A model generated the notes under the pieces. That model searched no databases, was not told the DNA's origin, and worked only from the letters and a program-made list of their open reading frames with translations. A stretch of 11,014 bases of DNA, from the NCBI GenBank assembly GCA_900767685.1, contig CAAGAB010000098.1, forward strand, positions 1 to 11,014. The letters are read 5' to 3'. A program made the translations under genes and the position numbers. The stretch's first letter is position 1. Each line of letters starts with the position of its first letter. This stretch comes from an uncultured Coprococcus sp. (GTDB taxonomy: Bacteria; Bacillota_A; Clostridia; Lachnospirales; Lachnospiraceae). Of the stretch, positions 1 to 6,755 are shown one piece after another.

Positions 1-18
1 ACGACGCTCTTCCGATCT
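1..18. other. Illumina adapter remnant at contig end
   Basis: The first 18 bases, ACGACGCTCTTCCGATCT, are identical to the 3' end of the Illumina TruSeq universal/read-1 adapter, a sequence known from library chemistry. They sit exactly at the contig edge, where untrimmed adapter would be expected. They happen to keep the downstream reading frame open, so a gene caller could extend yqfD through them and add six false residues (TTLFRS). Genomic sequence should be taken to start at base 19. Confidence 0.96.
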
Positions 19-447
19 GTAAAATATGTATACTATAAAAAAAGCGTGATTGACAGTGACCTGGATTCTGTAAGGATTATAACCGGCAAGAAAATAATAA
101 ATATTTATAGTAGCGATAAAAAAAATAAAAACAACAAAGAAAATAAAGATGTATCTTTGAATTTCGACCAGGAACAGTCTGATTACTGGCTGCATATAGG
201 AGACTTTTATCTGCCGGCAAGTGTGCAGATATCCAGACGTGATCATCTTGATGTAGAATGTAAAAGACGCCCTGAAAGTGAAGCAAAAAAGCTGGCAGAA
301 CAGCATATTGTGACATATATTGGCAAATTAAATGAAAAAGGGGTGCAAATTGTACAAAAAAATGTTATTATTACTAGTAGGCCTGACAGCGTAATTGTCG
401 AGGGAGAACTAGTTGTCAGAATGCCGGTAGGCATTCCGGAATTTTGA
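19..447 (+). CDS. yqfD: Sporulation protein YqfD, C-terminal part (5' truncated)
   Basis: This is the C-terminal part (about 142 residues) of a YqfD-family sporulation protein. The family is normally near 400 residues, so roughly two thirds is missing off the contig edge. The frame is open from base 19 with no plausible ribosome site, and the GTG at 46 is an internal Val codon rather than a start. Family-like features are the block around LHIGDFYLPASVQI and the ending KLNEKGVQIVQKNVII followed by a short beta-rich tail (EGELVVRMPVGIPEF). An Asn/Lys-rich low-complexity stretch (SSDKKNKNNKENKD, bases 109-150) looks like a lineage-specific loop. Known of the family: yqfC-yqfD belong to the mother-cell sporulation programme in Bacillus and often precede phoH, as here. 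The exact molecular role is unclear. Confidence 0.8.
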   Translation, partial: VKYVYYKKSVIDSDLDSVRIITGKKIINIYSSDKKNKNNKENKDVSLNFDQEQSDYWLHIGDFYLPASVQISRRDHLDVECKRRPESEAKKLAEQHIVTYIGKLNEKGVQIVQKNVIITSRPDSVIVEGELVVRMPVGIPEF

Positions 448-507
448 TACAGACCATTATCACAATAGAATTAAAAACAGAATTAAAGTATCATTGAGTA
501 AAGGACA

Positions 508-522
508 GGAGATTAAGAATTG
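508..522 (+). promoter_or_regulatory. Ribosome binding site supporting the TTG start of phoH
   Basis: GGAG at 508-511, within AGGACAGGAG, lies 8 nt before the TTG at 520. No ATG or GTG lies in frame near the N-terminus of the conserved PhoH KH-like region, so this site decides the non-ATG start. Confidence 0.7.
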
Positions 523-1551
523 GGAGATTATTCAGAATCTATTACAGTGGCATCCAATTATGTCCAGACAGTATTTGGACAGTTTGATGTAAATATAAAA
601 AAGATTGAAAAGATGTATAATGTATCTATGATACTACGAGATGATAAGCTGAAAATTAACGGAGAAGAGGATAAAGTAAAACAATCAATACAGGTTGTGG
701 AACAGTTGTTTGATATGGCTGAGCACGGGGCTGTTCTTGACGAACAGAAGGTTGATTATGTAATATCTATGGTCAGTGAACATCCGCAGGAAGCAAAAGA
801 AAATCTGGCTGATATAGACAGGGATATAATATGTCATACGACCAACGGTAAACCGATTAAACCAAAGACTTTAGGACAGCGTTCCTACGTTAATTCAATA
901 GAAAAGTCAATGATAGTTTTTGGCGTGGGACCTGCGGGAACCGGAAAGACATATCTTGCTATGGCGAAGGCGATCACAGCTTTTAAGAACAATGAGGTTG
1001 GCAGGATTATTCTTACAAGACCAGCCATTGAAGCAGGAGAGAAACTTGGATTTTTACCAGGGGATCTTCAGAGCAAGGTGGATCCATATCTAAGACCCTT
1101 GTATGATGCATTATATGAGATTATGGGTGCAGATTCATTTATGAAGAATATGGAGAAAGGACTCATAGAAGTGGCGCCGCTTGCATATATGAGAGGCCGA
1201 ACACTTGACAATGCATATATTGTTCTGGATGAGGCTCAGAATACAACGCCGGCTCAGATGAAGATGTTTCTCACACGTATAGGATTTGGCTCAAAAGCCA
1301 TCATAACCGGCGATCTTTCACAGAAAGATCTGCCTCATGATGCACAGTCAGGACTTGACGTGGCGCTTAAAGTGCTAAAGGATATTGATGATATAAGCAT
1401 ATGCCATCTTACAAGCCTGGATGTTGTAAGACATCCTTTAGTTCAGAAGATTGTAAATGCATACGAAAAATATGAAGACAAGATGAGCAGACAGGGAAAA
1501 GGCAATAAAAAAGGCAATTCCCCAAAAGCTCAGAGAAATAGAGGAAAATAA
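520..1551 (+). CDS. phoH: PhoH family ATPase (PhoH/PhoL, YqfE-like)
   Basis: This is a cytoplasmic P-loop ATPase of the PhoH family, 343 aa, close to the usual 310-350. Residues about 1-75 resemble the N-terminal KH-like nucleic-acid-binding region (FGQFDVNIKKIEKMYNV, then LKINGEEDKVKQS). The core ATPase follows: Walker A GPAGTGKT at residues 137-144, and a Walker B-type LDEAQN at 236-241. The later TGDLSQKDLP (sensor-like) and LTSLDVVRHPLVQKIVNAYE motifs are diagnostic of PhoH. The tail after about residue 322 is basic (SRQGKGNKKGN, ending KAQRNRGK), consistent with RNA contact. Translation starts at TTG. The gene ends 1 nt before ybeY, a widely conserved pairing that suggests a role in RNA or ribosome metabolism. 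In vivo substrates are not established. The assignment is firm; the precise role is not. Confidence 0.96.
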   Translation: MGDYSESITVASNYVQTVFGQFDVNIKKIEKMYNVSMILRDDKLKINGEEDKVKQSIQVVEQLFDMAEHGAVLDEQKVDYVISMVSEHPQEAKENLADIDRDIICHTTNGKPIKPKTLGQRSYVNSIEKSMIVFGVGPAGTGKTYLAMAKAITAFKNNEVGRIILTRPAIEAGEKLGFLPGDLQSKVDPYLRPLYDALYEIMGADSFMKNMEKGLIEVAPLAYMRGRTLDNAYIVLDEAQNTTPAQMKMFLTRIGFGSKAIITGDLSQKDLPHDAQSGLDVALKVLKDIDDISICHLTSLDVVRHPLVQKIVNAYEKYEDKMSRQGKGNKKGNSPKAQRNRGK

Positions 1552-1552
1552 T

Positions 1553-2065
1553 ATGTCAGTTAATATTGAGAATGAATATGGGAATATAGAAATAAAAAAT
1601 TACGAAAAAGTGATCGAAGAGATTATAGATGCATCTCTTGATTTTCTAAAGTGCCCATATGAGTGTGAGGTCAATGTCCTTTTGACGGACAATGACACCA
1701 TACATGAAATCAATAACCAACAGAGAAATATAGACAGAGCCACAGATGTTTTGTCGTTTCCTCTGATTGATTATACAATTCCTGGAAACTTTGATGGTCT
1801 CGAGGATAGCCGGTGTGACAACTTTGATCTTACTACAGGTGAACTGCTATTGGGAGATATCGTAATATCTATTGACAAGGTGTATGAGCAGGCAGCTGAG
1901 TACAATCACTCAAAGACGAGAGAACTGGCCTTTCTTGTAGCCCACAGCATGCTCCATTTGTCTGGATATGATCATATGGAGGAAGATGAGCGTAAGGTCA
2001 TGGAAGACATGCAGGAAAAAATACTTACTACGAAAGGATATACGAGAGACTATGAAGAAATCTAA
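1553..2065 (+). CDS. ybeY: Endoribonuclease YbeY (rRNA maturation factor)
   Basis: This is a single-strand-specific metallo-endoribonuclease acting in 16S rRNA 3'-end maturation and 70S ribosome quality control (known of the family). It has 170 aa, normal for Firmicutes. The zinc-binding H-x3-H-x5-H motif is intact: HSMLHLSGYDH with His131, His135 and His141. The usual second residue is Gly (HGxLHLxGYDH); here it is Ser. The other family block, NxxxRxxDxxTDVLSFP, appears as NNQQRNIDRATDVLSFP, followed by LLLGDIVIS. Between these blocks is an extra loop (DYTIPGNFDGLEDSRCDNFD), of a kind common in clostridial homologues. The ATG at 1553 has AGAGG 8 nt upstream and follows the phoH stop by 1 nt. 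The 3' end overlaps the next gene by 14 nt. Confidence 0.97.
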   Translation: MSVNIENEYGNIEIKNYEKVIEEIIDASLDFLKCPYECEVNVLLTDNDTIHEINNQQRNIDRATDVLSFPLIDYTIPGNFDGLEDSRCDNFDLTTGELLLGDIVISIDKVYEQAAEYNHSKTRELAFLVAHSMLHLSGYDHMEEDERKVMEDMQEKILTTKGYTRDYEEI

Positions 2066-3164
2066 AAAGGGATTAAAAAAGGGACTGGTACTCGCAACAG
2101 CAATGGTGATGGGATTATCATTGTTTGGATGTGGTTCCAAAGAGGAGACGCCTAGCACTGCTGCTACAACAGAGGCAAAAGCTGAGGTTGACGTATCACA
2201 GACAGATATGATGAAGTCTGCAGACGCCATAGATGAGACATTTCATGATGGAGTATATAACGATCTTACAGGACAGTGGAACACAAAGAGGAAAGAAGAA
2301 TATGGAAGACCACTTGCTGTTATGATCAATAATATAGAGAATGCAATTCCTCAATCTGGAATTGGTCAGGCTGATATTTTGTATGAATTTGTTGTTGAGG
2401 GTGGAATCACAAGAATGCTGGCAATATACAGTGATTACAGCAATCTTGAGAAGGTAGGTTCAATAAGAAGCTGCAGACCTTACTACGTTACAACAGCAAT
2501 GGAGTATGATGCTATTTATATGCATTACGGACAGTCTCCACAGGGACAGGAGGAACTTGATAAGACTGGTATAGATCATATAAGTGGACTCGGTGGAGAG
2601 GGTTCGGTTTCATTCTACAGATCGTCAGACAGAGAGGCTCCTCACAATGTATTTACCAACAGTGATATGATAAAAGCTGGTCTGGACTATCTGGGATGCA
2701 GAACAGAGCATGAGAAGGATTTCAAGAGCAAATTTGAATTCAACGAAAAAGATACAGCACCTAAGGGTGAGGCTGTGAACAAGCTTACTTTGAATATGTC
2801 AGTATATACCCAGCCTTGGTTTGAATACGATGCTAAGAAAAAGGTATACAACAGATTTCAGTATGGTGATAAGCAGATTGATGACCTGACGGGCAAGCAG
2901 CTTACATTTAAGAATATCATCATACAGTTTGCACATTATACAAGTATTGATGATCATGACAGACAGCTCATCGATCTGGTTGGATCAGGTGATGGATATT
3001 ATGTATCAGATGGTCAGATCATTCCTGTTACATGGACAAAGTCAGATGACAATGCAGTTACCAAGTATTACACAGAGGATGGCAAGGAACTTAAACTTAA
3101 TCCTGGAAAGACATATGTAACTGTATTTGAGAGTGACAATAAAGCTGGAGTTGTATGGGAGTAA
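2052..3164 (+). CDS. DUF3048 domain lipoprotein (YerB-like)
   Basis: This is an exported lipoprotein of 370 aa. The ATG at 2052 is chosen because it begins a classical lipoprotein signal peptide: KKSKKGLKKG, a hydrophobic core, then LFGC with lipidated Cys27. A start at 1968 would add 28 residues read from the ybeY region before the signal. A Thr/Ala/Glu-rich linker (residues 30-55) is followed by the DUF3048 N-terminal domain (about 85-225), with the blocks RPLAVMINNIENAIPQSGIGQADILYE (in part), GGITRMLAIY, VGSIRSCRPYY and DAIYMHYGQSP. A DUF3048 C-terminal domain follows (about 255-370). The family resembles B. subtilis YerB; its biochemical function is unknown, and a cell-envelope location is inferred from the lipobox. 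The start overlaps the end of ybeY by 14 nt, suggesting co-transcription and coupling. The ribosome site is weak (AAAGGA 13 nt upstream, or GAGAG 3 nt upstream). A repeat and terminator follow. Confidence 0.92.
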   Translation: MKKSKKGLKKGLVLATAMVMGLSLFGCGSKEETPSTAATTEAKAEVDVSQTDMMKSADAIDETFHDGVYNDLTGQWNTKRKEEYGRPLAVMINNIENAIPQSGIGQADILYEFVVEGGITRMLAIYSDYSNLEKVGSIRSCRPYYVTTAMEYDAIYMHYGQSPQGQEELDKTGIDHISGLGGEGSVSFYRSSDREAPHNVFTNSDMIKAGLDYLGCRTEHEKDFKSKFEFNEKDTAPKGEAVNKLTLNMSVYTQPWFEYDAKKKVYNRFQYGDKQIDDLTGKQLTFKNIIIQFAHYTSIDDHDRQLIDLVGSGDGYYVSDGQIIPVTWTKSDDNAVTKYYTEDGKELKLNPGKTYVTVFESDNKAGVVWE

Positions 3165-3178
3165 CCCCATAAATTATC

Positions 3179-3226
3179 AACAAAAGATAGAACAAAAGAT
3201 AGAACAAAAGATAGAACAAAAATTAG
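3179..3226 (+). repeat. 12-bp tandem repeat, about four copies
   Basis: The unit AACAAAAGATAG occurs three times without mismatch (3179-3190, 3191-3202, 3203-3214). A fourth, degenerate copy (AACAAAAATTAG) follows at 3215-3226. The array lies between the stop of the DUF3048 lipoprotein gene and the terminator hairpin. It is noncoding and A-rich, and looks like a slippage-type microsatellite; no function can be read from it. Confidence 0.95.
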
Positions 3227-3231
3227 AATAT

Positions 3232-3300
3232 AAAAGCGGATATCCGTGATATGTATGACATTTTATTGCGTACATATCAAAGGTATCCGCTTTTTATTTT
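3232..3300 (+). terminator. Composite rho-independent terminator after the DUF3048 gene
   Basis: The outer stem pairs AAAAGCGGATA(T)CC (3232-3245, one bulged base) with GGTATCCGCTTTT (3282-3294). An inner perfect 9-bp stem pairs TGATATGTA (3247-3255) with TACATATCA (3271-3279) around a 15-nt loop. A T-rich run (TTTTTATTTT) follows. The GC-containing outer base immediately before the T tract is typical of an intrinsic terminator. It ends the yqfD-phoH-ybeY-lipoprotein unit. Confidence 0.92.
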
Positions 3301-3364
3301 GGGACAGTGTGAATAAACAGGGTTAAGTATATATATTATGAAAATGGATATCTCTAATAAAAAA

Positions 3365-3381
3365 GGGGGTATTTGTGCTTG
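3365..3381 (+). promoter_or_regulatory. Ribosome binding site deciding the TTG start at 3379
   Basis: GGGGG at 3365-3369, within AAAAAAGGGGG, is 9 nt from TTG 3379 but only 3 nt from the alternative in-frame TTG at 3373. Spacing favours 3379. No ATG or GTG is available in frame before the membrane segment. Confidence 0.5.
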
Positions 3382-3792
3382 AAAAGATCTGTGTATTTAT
3401 TTATTATCATTATCAGTATATTTGCAATCGCTTTTCTATGTCGTGAACTTGTAATGCTGAATGGCAGTAGAAATAATGATGACATAAAGAGAATACATCA
3501 AGATATAAGGTATGTTAATGGTTCTTCCCAAAAAATGCAAACCATAGAAGCTGATTATTGTGATCTATATGGAGGATTGGTCGTGGATCCGGAAGCCGGA
3601 TTTTATCACAGGTATTTTTATGTCAGAGTGTATAATGGGCAGGTAACTATTTTTAATATGTATGGAAGTATATGTCGTGAGACTGGTGTTCCAATAGAAG
3701 CGGTAAAAATAAAGTATCGAAAAGTGATTTCAAGGGGAGTATACTTTGAGAGTATAAGCGATGCAGAAGAATTTGTTGACAGGATAAAATAG
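3379..3792 (+). CDS. Small membrane-anchored protein with BofC-like C-terminal region
   Basis: This protein of about 137 aa starts at TTG 3379 (or 139 aa from TTG 3373). Residues 4-21 (SVYLFIIIISIFAIAFLC) form one hydrophobic segment after a short basic start, so the protein is probably anchored with its body outside the cytoplasm. It is not an obvious lipoprotein: the Cys at 21 is followed by Arg and lacks a good lipobox. The C-terminal part (about 79-136) reads YFYVRVYNGQVTIFN, then a TGVPIEAV segment, then a final RGVYFESISDAEEFVDRIK. This order (strand-turn-strand, TxI/V..LP-like, GI/V-then-helix) resembles the BofC C-terminal domain. In Bacillus BofC acts in the forespore intermembrane space during sigma-K checkpoint control. 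The resemblance is from pattern recognition only. It is the first gene after the terminator and lies 24 nt before the flavoprotein pair. Confidence 0.65.
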   Translation: MKRSVYLFIIIISIFAIAFLCRELVMLNGSRNNDDIKRIHQDIRYVNGSSQKMQTIEADYCDLYGGLVVDPEAGFYHRYFYVRVYNGQVTIFNMYGSICRETGVPIEAVKIKYRKVISRGVYFESISDAEEFVDRIK

Positions 3793-3816
3793 ATTTGCAG
3801 GAGACGATATTAAATT

Positions 3817-5061
3817 ATGATATATGATACTATAGTTATTGGAGGCGGCCCGGCTGGAATGACTGCTGCCATAAAAGTAAAAGAGAGATGTAAAGATGCC
3901 TCTGTATTGATAATTGACAGAAATAAAAAACTTGGAAAAAAACTATATGCAACCGGCAATGGAAAATGCAATATTGCAAATAACAGACTTGATCTTTCGT
4001 GCTATCACAGCAGTAATGAATTTTTCCCATATCAGATAGTAAACACAGAAAGCCATAAAGAGATTATTGAGTTCTTTAATAACCTTGGTGTGGCAATATA
4101 CGATGATGGCGGATATCTTTACCCTGAATCTCTGCAGGCTTCAACTGTGGTATGGGCAATGTCAGACAGAATAAAAAGACTTGGAATAGATATACATACA
4201 TTAGAAAATGTTCTTTCTGTGGAACTGATCGGCGACAGATATAAAGTAATGACGGATAAGGATGAATATGAGGCTTTTACAGTTATAGCTGCTCCGGGTG
4301 GTGCTGCGGCTCCAAAACTCGGCGGAACAGAGTTGGTGTATGATATTTTGGATAGAACAGAGCTTAAGATAGTTACTCCGCATCCGGCATTGTGTAGATT
4401 GAAATGTGGCGAAAAAATGTCAGAGCTTGCTGGAGTGCGTGCTAGATGCAGGGCATCACTTGTAGATAACGGGAATATCTACGATTCTGAACTGGGAGAA
4501 GTTCAGTTTGCTGATGGTAGCCTTTCAGGAATAGTGATTTTTAATCTGAGTATGCAGTGCATAGATCTTTTGATGGAAGGGACACATCCATCAATACAGT
4601 TAGAACTTGTGCCTGAAATGCATGAGGAGGATGTGTATAATTTTATCAGGAGTTTTATATCTCAAAACCCGAACAGATGTGTTGAGGCAATGTTCAATGG
4701 ACTTGTAAATGAGAAAATATCAAGGTTTATCATGAATAGATTACATATTACAGCTATGACAGCGGCGGAGTTGGATGATGAAGAACTAAGATGTATAGTA
4801 TTTGAACTTAAACATATGACATTTGCGATAAAAGATTACGGAAGTTATGATGAATCCCAGGCTGCCTGTGGCGGTGTCGACACCAGACAGCTGAGGCCGG
4901 ATACCATGGAGGCAGATGGTTACAAGGGACTTTATATTGCTGGTGAGTACGTGGATGTGACAGGAAAATGTGGCGGATATAATATAATGTGGGCAGTAGT
5001 CAGCGGGACACTGGCGGGAGAGGCTGCAGGAAAGAGATTGAGTTATGATAAGAATAAATAA
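3817..5061 (+). CDS. HI0933/BaiN-family FAD-dependent oxidoreductase
   Basis: This is a cytoplasmic flavoprotein of 414 aa, the usual size for the HI0933-like family (COG2081, often labelled aminoacetone oxidase family or BaiN). The N-terminal Rossmann dinucleotide-binding motif is IVIGGGPAGM (residues 6-15), with an acidic Asp34 ending the second strand (VLIID). The family signature GKKLYATGNGKCNIAN covers 40-55. The C-terminal FAD-contact signature AGEYVDVTGKCGGYN is at 375-389. BaiN of Clostridium scindens, in this family, has been linked to bile-acid delta-4,6 reduction, but most members have no known substrate and that function should not be transferred here. CAGGAG lies 13 nt before the ATG, a long spacing. 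The 3' end overlaps the next flavoprotein gene by 17 nt. Confidence 0.93.
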   Translation: MIYDTIVIGGGPAGMTAAIKVKERCKDASVLIIDRNKKLGKKLYATGNGKCNIANNRLDLSCYHSSNEFFPYQIVNTESHKEIIEFFNNLGVAIYDDGGYLYPESLQASTVVWAMSDRIKRLGIDIHTLENVLSVELIGDRYKVMTDKDEYEAFTVIAAPGGAAAPKLGGTELVYDILDRTELKIVTPHPALCRLKCGEKMSELAGVRARCRASLVDNGNIYDSELGEVQFADGSLSGIVIFNLSMQCIDLLMEGTHPSIQLELVPEMHEEDVYNFIRSFISQNPNRCVEAMFNGLVNEKISRFIMNRLHITAMTAAELDDEELRCIVFELKHMTFAIKDYGSYDESQAACGGVDTRQLRPDTMEADGYKGLYIAGEYVDVTGKCGGYNIMWAVVSGTLAGEAAGKRLSYDKNK

Positions 5062-6676
5062 TATAAAATTAAATCTGAATTATGATACGAAAGATATAGA
5101 GGACGCCATCAGAAAAAATCTAAGAGTCAAGAAAATACCTCCTTATCATGTGTTCAAGTTATCGCTGGATGATAGAAAACGTAATCAGGTGAGATATGTG
5201 GCTTCTGTGGATGTTGAGATTGACAATGAAGACAGAATATTAAAGCAACTTCACAATAATAATATTATGTCTACCAACCCGGTGGAATATAAATTTCCGG
5301 TATCTGGAAATATTCCGATGCATCACAGACCAATTATTATTGGAACCGGCCCGGCTGGGCTTTTTACAGCCCTTTATCTGGCAAGAGCCGGCTTTAGACC
5401 AATTGTATTCGAACGCGGAATGGATGTTGACAAAAGATTGGCACTGATAGAGTCGTTCTGGAGAGATGAAAAACCGCTGAACTCAAATTGCAATGTACAG
5501 TTTGGTGAAGGGGGAGCCGGAACATTTTCAGATGGCAAACTTAATACTGTTATAAAAGACGGGTCAGGCAGACGAACAGAGGTTTTAAAAACATTTGTAA
5601 AATATGGCGCTGATCCCGCTATTTCCTATATAAATAAACCTCATATAGGTACGGATGTTTTGTCGCACATTGTTAAAAATATCAGACAGGATATTATACG
5701 TCTTGGCGGAGAAGTCAGATTTGAGTCATTATTTACCGAATATGAAATGATTTCACGAGAAGAGGCGGATGTGCATGTAAGACACCTTCCAAGTGGCGAG
5801 ATCCATACATACAGGACAAATGCACTTGTTCTTGCGCTTGGACACAGTTCCAGGGACACGATGGAGATGCTTTACAGATCTGGAATTCACATGGAACAGA
5901 AACCGTTTGCGATGGGACTCAGGATCGAGCACAAAAGGTCAGATATTGACGTGATGAAGTATGGAGATTCTCCTGAATACAGAGACCTGCTTCCTGCAGC
6001 GGATTATAAGCTGACACATCAGGCTTCAAATGGCAGGGCTGTGTATTCTTTCTGTATGTGTCCGGGAGGCTATGTTGTGAATGCATCATCTGAGGAGGGA
6101 AGGCTGTGCGTAAATGGTATGAGCTACAGTGGAAGAGACGGTGAAAATTCTAACAGCGCTATAGTTGTGAATGTTACCCCAGAGGATTTCGGTTCAGAAC
6201 ACCCGCTTGCAGGGATGGAATTCCAGAGGCGATGGGAAAAGGCGGCATATGATGCTGGAAAAGGTGCTGTCCCTGTCCAGCTTTTTGGCGACTATAGGAA
6301 TGACAGGCCATCAGAAAAACTAGGAAAAGTTACACCACAGATCAAGGGCAGATACACTCTCACTAACCTCAAATGCTGTTTGCCAGAGTATATAAACAAT
6401 GCTATAATAGAAGGAGTTGTGTCATTTGACAGGCGTATGCCTGGATATTCATCAGATGATGCCGTTTTGTCAGGAATCGAGGCGAGAACATCGTCACCTA
6501 TAAGGATGGTAAGGGGCGATGATTTAAGAAGTGAAGGCACATGTATATATCCGTGTGGCGAAGGTGCGGGATATGCCGGGGGAATAACCTCTGCTGCCGT
6601 GGATGGAATAAAAGTCGCCGAGGCTATCGCATCAAGATATAGCAGTGAATCCATAACAGCCAGTGAAGATATATAG
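5045..6676 (+). CDS. FAD-dependent dehydrogenase, COG2509 type
   Basis: This is a predicted cytoplasmic FAD-dependent oxidoreductase of 543 aa, typical for the uncharacterised COG2509 group. A small N-terminal domain (about 1-90, MIRINNIKLNLN... with KIPPYHVFKLSLDDRKR) precedes the FAD-binding Rossmann motif IIIGTGPAGLFTALYLARAG (residues 97-116) and ERG at 123-125. Further family features are FGEGGAGTFSDGKL (153 onward), a PFAMGLRIEH block, FCMCPGGYVVNASSE, and the C-terminal CGEGAGYAGGITSAAVDG (from 504). Substrate and electron acceptor are unknown. Its ATG lies inside the 3' end of the HI0933-type gene (17-nt overlap), with AGGAAAGAG upstream, so coupled translation is likely. It is followed by a 79-nt gap. 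Confidence 0.93.
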   Translation: MIRINNIKLNLNYDTKDIEDAIRKNLRVKKIPPYHVFKLSLDDRKRNQVRYVASVDVEIDNEDRILKQLHNNNIMSTNPVEYKFPVSGNIPMHHRPIIIGTGPAGLFTALYLARAGFRPIVFERGMDVDKRLALIESFWRDEKPLNSNCNVQFGEGGAGTFSDGKLNTVIKDGSGRRTEVLKTFVKYGADPAISYINKPHIGTDVLSHIVKNIRQDIIRLGGEVRFESLFTEYEMISREEADVHVRHLPSGEIHTYRTNALVLALGHSSRDTMEMLYRSGIHMEQKPFAMGLRIEHKRSDIDVMKYGDSPEYRDLLPAADYKLTHQASNGRAVYSFCMCPGGYVVNASSEEGRLCVNGMSYSGRDGENSNSAIVVNVTPEDFGSEHPLAGMEFQRRWEKAAYDAGKGAVPVQLFGDYRNDRPSEKLGKVTPQIKGRYTLTNLKCCLPEYINNAIIEGVVSFDRRMPGYSSDDAVLSGIEARTSSPIRMVRGDDLRSEGTCIYPCGEGAGYAGGITSAAVDGIKVAEAIASRYSSESITASEDI

Positions 6677-6755
6677 GTATATATAGGAAGATCAATTCGA
6701 ATAGTATATATAAGAATAATATATAAGAGTACAGATCGTACACAGGAGAATATAA
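6677..6755 (+). promoter_or_regulatory. AT-rich intergenic leader before proB (possible promoter)
   Basis: This 79-nt gap is rich in TATATA runs, with an imperfect direct repeat TATATAGG at its left edge. Several -10-like hexamers are present (TATATA near 6706, TATAAG near 6722), but no convincing TTGACA partner is seen. A short inverted repeat GTACAGATCGTAC (6729-6741) lies just before the ribosome site AGGAGA (6744-6749, 6 nt from the proB ATG). It could hold the promoter of the proB-miaB unit, but this is only suggestive. It is too short for a T-box leader. Confidence 0.3.

Noticed and set aside
46..447. Complete small gene starting at GTG 46
   Set aside because: The frame is open to the contig edge, no ribosome site precedes 46, and the protein matches only the C-terminal part of YqfD. 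It is a truncated gene, not a small one.
1968..2051. N-terminal extension of the DUF3048 protein from ATG 1968
   Set aside because: This would place 28 charged residues, read from ybeY in another frame, before a clear lipoprotein signal peptide that starts at ATG 2052.
3301..3364. Promoter for the BofC-like/flavoprotein unit
   Set aside because: TATTAT at 3334-3339 is a fair -10, but no acceptable -35 lies 16-18 nt upstream and no clear sporulation sigma-factor motif is present. A promoter is expected here but cannot be placed.
4873..4884. Perfect 12-bp palindrome GGTGTCGACACC as an operator or recombination site
   Set aside because: It lies within the HI0933-type flavoprotein coding region (codons for Gly-Val-Asp-Thr) and needs no further explanation; it is probably chance.
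6677..6755. T-box or other riboswitch leader controlling proB
   Set aside because: Proline genes in Firmicutes can have T-boxes, but this gap is 79 nt, lacks the conserved T-box sequence and has no terminator hairpin.
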